This document shows, piece after piece, positions 60,655-64,000 of a stretch of 64,000 bases of DNA. Source of the stretch: Takakia lepidozioides (taxonomy: Eukaryota > Streptophyta > Takakiopsida > Takakiales > Takakiaceae). Position 1 is the stretch's first letter; the number at the start of each line of letters is the position of its first letter. The stretch spans positions 6,634,001-6,698,000 of the forward strand of contig CM060733.1 of the NCBI GenBank assembly GCA_030704615.1. Reading direction: 5' to 3'. The notes under the pieces are model-generated. The model worked only from the letters and a program-made list of their open reading frames with translations, ran no database searches and was not told where the DNA came from. A program made the translations under genes and the position numbers.

Positions 60655-61506
60655 GTAGCCCTCAAAACAAAATGTGAAGCTCGGTCAATGCCAACGTACA
60701 CTCGGACACCAAATATACATAATTTATCATAGGCTGTAAGATAATCAAGGAAATTGGAGTCAAGGAACTGGCTCTACAAAAGAAGTTTATCGTGTATTAT
60801 ACATATATCATATTGCACCTCTACAAACAGCCAACAACACTGTTGCATTGCCTCAAGGTAGATGCTAACAATAATTCCTCAATTGCACTCCAGCCTCACT
60901 AGGAACTAAAAACTCTCTATATGTGGCGGAAAAGAATCTGTACGCAATTGAGTTATTCGGTAGCCCCTAGCACACTGTCTGAATGAGAGCTAATTATTAG
61001 AATGTTCAGATTCAGGTGACGTTGCTTACTTCTTACCCATATGTGATGGGCAAGGAGATGTTCTTTTTGAGCTAGACATATTGGGATACTTGCTATTGAG
61101 TGCAAAGAGGTTATTACCTTGTTACACTTGGGAAAAAAGCTTGACACAACATGTATGCAACGTGAGAGAATAAACATGAAACTCATAATACTTGTAACCT
61201 TTGCTGAGCCAGACAGTACACATTCTTCCTCGACAGACCGGAAAGACTTCATTTTAAGTTTTTGCAGTTAGTAATGACAGATTAAACTTAGAACTAAATC
61301 TGTATTCAATTAGCTTGCAAGAATTCCTCTTCTATATACAATGGTGTAATTTTTTATAATGCATTCAATTAGAGAACACCTACAATCCATATGCCACAAC
61401 GCCATGGGCATTGTGACATTATATTGCGTCATCGCGTCCTCACAAGTGTCCGTTCTCTATGTCGTCGTTCATAATGCTCTGGTGAAAGGGTTCGAAGTGC
61501 TGCAGC
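60655..61506. other. Spacer between inverted LTRs
   Basis: AT-rich, about 850 bp, no recognisable gene. Confidence 0.4.
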
Positions 61507-62095
61507 TGTCACGGACATAGCCCAGAGGAACTTACCAGGAGTAAATACCAGAAGTTACCAAGTTATAATGTTACCGAAAGTTACCATGACTTACCGTGAT
61601 TTACCATGATCTACCATGATTTACTATTACTTACCAAATTATCGGGAGTTTACCAAATTACCAAGAGTAACTTGGGAAACTACTCATGAAGCTTCTTTTG
61701 GAGGAAACTTCTCCATAAAGATACCTCATTTGTTTAAGGAAGCTTCTCTATCAAGAAACCTTTGTTTAATCTTGGAAACTTCTCCAGCAAGCAACCTCCA
61801 TAGGGGAAGCTTCTTAGGGAAGCTTCTTAGTAGCCAGTATATATAGGAGGCGAGACTGGACACTCTTCAGTCTCGCCAACACCAGTTCAAGCTACTTTTG
61901 TTTCCAGTTCCCAGTACCCTAGCCCAGTTTACAGTATCTGGTACTCCAGTCCAGTTTCCAGCATTCCAGTATTCAAGTCGAGTTCCAATATCTTGTACTC
62001 TTGTTCATTGTTATAAAGATCGTCTTGATTCCTATTTACTCATCGTGCATTTGGCCACGCCGACCTTGACTTCTTGTCTAGCCTTGTACCTCACA

Positions 62096-63005
62096 ATGGA
62101 TCTTCAACCTTATGAGTCCCTACTACAACAAATCCTACTACAACGGTTCGTTCAAATCTTCAACAGACTACAAGGGAACCAAAGGTCAGCATACCCGAGA
62201 AATTTGATGGGACGAGATCAAGATTTCGCGGTTTTGTTCAACAAGTACGATTGTTCCAACGACTACATCCACAACACTACTCTGATAAAAGTATTCAAGT
62301 GGGATTCATGGGCACCCTTCTATCAGGCACTGCCCAATCTTGGTTTGCACCGCTATTAGAGAAAAATTCGCATTTACTATATAATTTTGAAGCGTTCATG
62401 TCCGAGTTCACTGCAACGTTTGGAGAGAATGATAGAGAGAGAGTTGCAGAGACAAAGATGCGAAATCTTCGACAAGGAGCACGTCCAACTTCTGTTTATG
62501 CTGCCGAATTTCGACAACTTGCGTGCGACCTTGACTGGAATGAGAAGAGCCTCATTAGTCAGTTTCGATGTGGTCTAAAAGATGATGTTAAAGATTTGTT
62601 GTTGACAATGCCAAACGTGAGTACACTGAGCGAATTCATCACCCAAGTTATTGCATGCGATAATCGTTTGTTCGAAAGACGTCAAGAGAAGCGATCTGGA
62701 TGGTCGACGACGCACCATGCCGCTGCTACTACGGCACCAAATACAACGATCCATCATACATCCGGTAATGATCCTATGCAAATTGATGCTGTCCGATTCA
62801 AGCCATTGACACCACATGAAAAACAAAGACGACGTTCGAATGGATTATGCCTTTATTGCGGAGAAAATGATCACATGACATTAAATTGCCCCAACAAGAG
62901 AAAATTCAAAGCTCGGGGCACCATTCAAGTGTTCGATACGAGGAGGTCGGAAACGAAGATGTCTTGTCACAGTAGGAACCATGCGGCTGGACACCCCAAA
63001 TTCCT
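62096..63005 (+). pseudogene. Ty3/gypsy gag remnant
   Basis: Starts MDLQPYESLLQQILLQRFVQ at 62096; near 62190 the frame changes to FDGTRSRFRGFVQQ and stays open through the capsid (GTLLSGTAQSWFAPLLEKNS, FRCGLKDDVKDLLLTMP) to a zinc knuckle CLYCGENDHMTLNC (C-x2-C-x4-H-x4-C). It ends in a poly-A run near 63010 where the frame passes to protease. Confidence 0.82.
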
Positions 63006-64000
63006 CAAAAAAAAAAAGTCTCTTTCTACCTCCAGATTCTGTATCTTGTTTCACAGTTTCAGTAAATATCAGGATGCAAAATCGAGATATCTCCGTAGAA
63101 GCACTTTTGGACTCGGGCGCTTCAGCGTGTTTTATTGACAAAGACTTTGCGAAGCAAAACAATTTAACGCTCGTAAGAAATAAATTCTCGGCCCCTGTTG
63201 AAGTTATCGATGGACGACCGTTAGCATCAGGAAATGTTGACCATGAAACTCGACCCCTTGAAGTGAAGCTTAAAAATCAAGCATCACAGATTGTTTTCAA
63301 TGTCATCCAGTCTCCAACGAATCCTGTAATCCTTGGACTTCCCTGGTTTGTACTTCATAATCCTGACATCGATTGACAATCACGAAAAATTTCGGAAAGA
63401 CAAAAATGCAAAAGTACCAAAGGTATTCAACTCCTGTTTCTTGGAGCTAGAGCCTTCATGAAAGCTACAAAAAAAGAGGCGATATTTGCACTTTATGCAA
63501 CTCCGATCAAGACCACAACAGACAAAAGTACTTCAACATTACCCGCTCAATATCAAGATTTCAAAGATGTATTCGAGAAGAAAAATACAGATATATTGCC
63601 AGAACATCGACCTTATGACTGTGCAATTGAGTTACAAGAAGGAGCCCAACCACCATTCGGCCCAATCTATAACTTATCCCAGACGGAGTTGGCTGCATTA
63701 CGCGAATACATTGATGAAAATTTGTCAAAACACTTCATCCGACATTCCAAATCACCCGTGGGGGCGTCTATCTTGTTTGTGAAAAAAAAGGACGGATCAT
63801 TACGCATGTGTGTCGACTATCGCGGCCTCAACAAAGTCACAATCAAGAATCATTATCTGTTGCCGCTGATTTCTGGGCTAGACCAGCTGGGACGAACGAA
63901 AATTTTCACCAAAATCGACGTGAGATGAGCTTATAACCTTGTACGGATAAAAGAATGAGACGAATGGAAAACAGCTTTTCAAACAAGGTATGGACATTTT
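63006..64000 (+). pseudogene. Ty3/gypsy protease and reverse transcriptase, partial and stop-containing
   Basis: Protease active site LLDSGASACFID at about 63108-63143, then VILGLPWFVLHNPDID followed by TGA where the family has Trp (a G-to-A change). RT begins with [12 protein letters not shown] and [35 protein letters not shown], and KIFTKIDVR followed by TGA where Gly of the RGAYN motif is expected; a second TGA replaces Gly in IKE-DEWKTAF. The YxDD region lies beyond the edge. Confidence 0.85.

Larger units (their letters stand above)
61507..64000 (+). mobile_element. Ty3/gypsy LTR retrotransposon, 5' half, running off the right edge
   Basis: LTR from 61507 (TGTCACGGACATAG) to about 62090, rich in TTACCATGA-like and CCAGT repeats. 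Compared with the solo LTR, its last approximately 50 bp and the primer binding site are missing: the text goes from CTTGTACCTC straight into gag ATG at 62096. Order gag, protease, RT on one strand. Stops in pol show it is inactive. Confidence 0.85.

Noticed and set aside
1-64000. tRNA, rRNA or other structured RNA genes
   Set aside because: None recognised by eye; the TTGGTATCAGAGC word at 35015 is a retrotransposon primer site, not a tRNA gene. A covariance-model scan would be decisive.

Overview
The window is nuclear DNA of a land plant: intron-rich housekeeping genes, long PLS-class PPR proteins ending in DYW cytidine deaminase domains, plastid-type precursors and much transposon debris. 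Two DYW editing factors within 64 kb, each built of nearly identical PLS triplets, point to a seed-free plant with heavy organelle RNA editing (fern, lycophyte or a bryophyte with many DYW genes). I cannot place it more finely from sequence alone.

Left third (0-20 kb), gene-rich: a plastid-type GAR formyltransferase on the minus strand (partial, running off the left edge); head-to-head with it the ribosome-biogenesis GTPase BMS1, rebuilt here as 18 exons and 1312 codons, including a probable U12-type AT-AC intron; then a DYW-type PPR gene; then, convergent with it, a nine-exon minus-strand gene for a plant homologue of archaeal-type 3-dehydroquinate synthase II. All exon joins quoted were checked by hand for reading-frame phase.

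Middle (20-44 kb): AT-rich, repeat-filled DNA around a second DYW PPR gene (two exons, about 31.06-33.81 kb). It holds a decayed kinase-like pseudogene, three short TIR elements with TTA duplications (PIF/Harbinger type, one nested in a foldback element), two related elements flanked by TTAA (piggyBac-like ends), a hAT-type element with an 8-bp duplication and a CCGGAA-rich core, an internally deleted Ty3/gypsy element with both LTRs, a LINE 3' fragment and a decayed hAT-like transposase.

Right third (44-64 kb): a broken phytochrome-interacting-factor-like fragment; a head-to-head pair of multi-exon genes, one ending in a HECT-like C-lobe (minus, decayed) and one encoding an integrase-core DDE protein with all three acidic residues (plus); a solo LTR with a perfect 5-bp duplication; and the 5' half of a related Ty3/gypsy element in opposite orientation, running off the right edge.

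The cellular genes do not form a pathway: purine synthesis, 40S ribosome assembly, organelle RNA editing and a shikimate-type enzyme. The integrase/HECT pair, the TTAA elements and the AT-AC intron are the parts most worth a second look.
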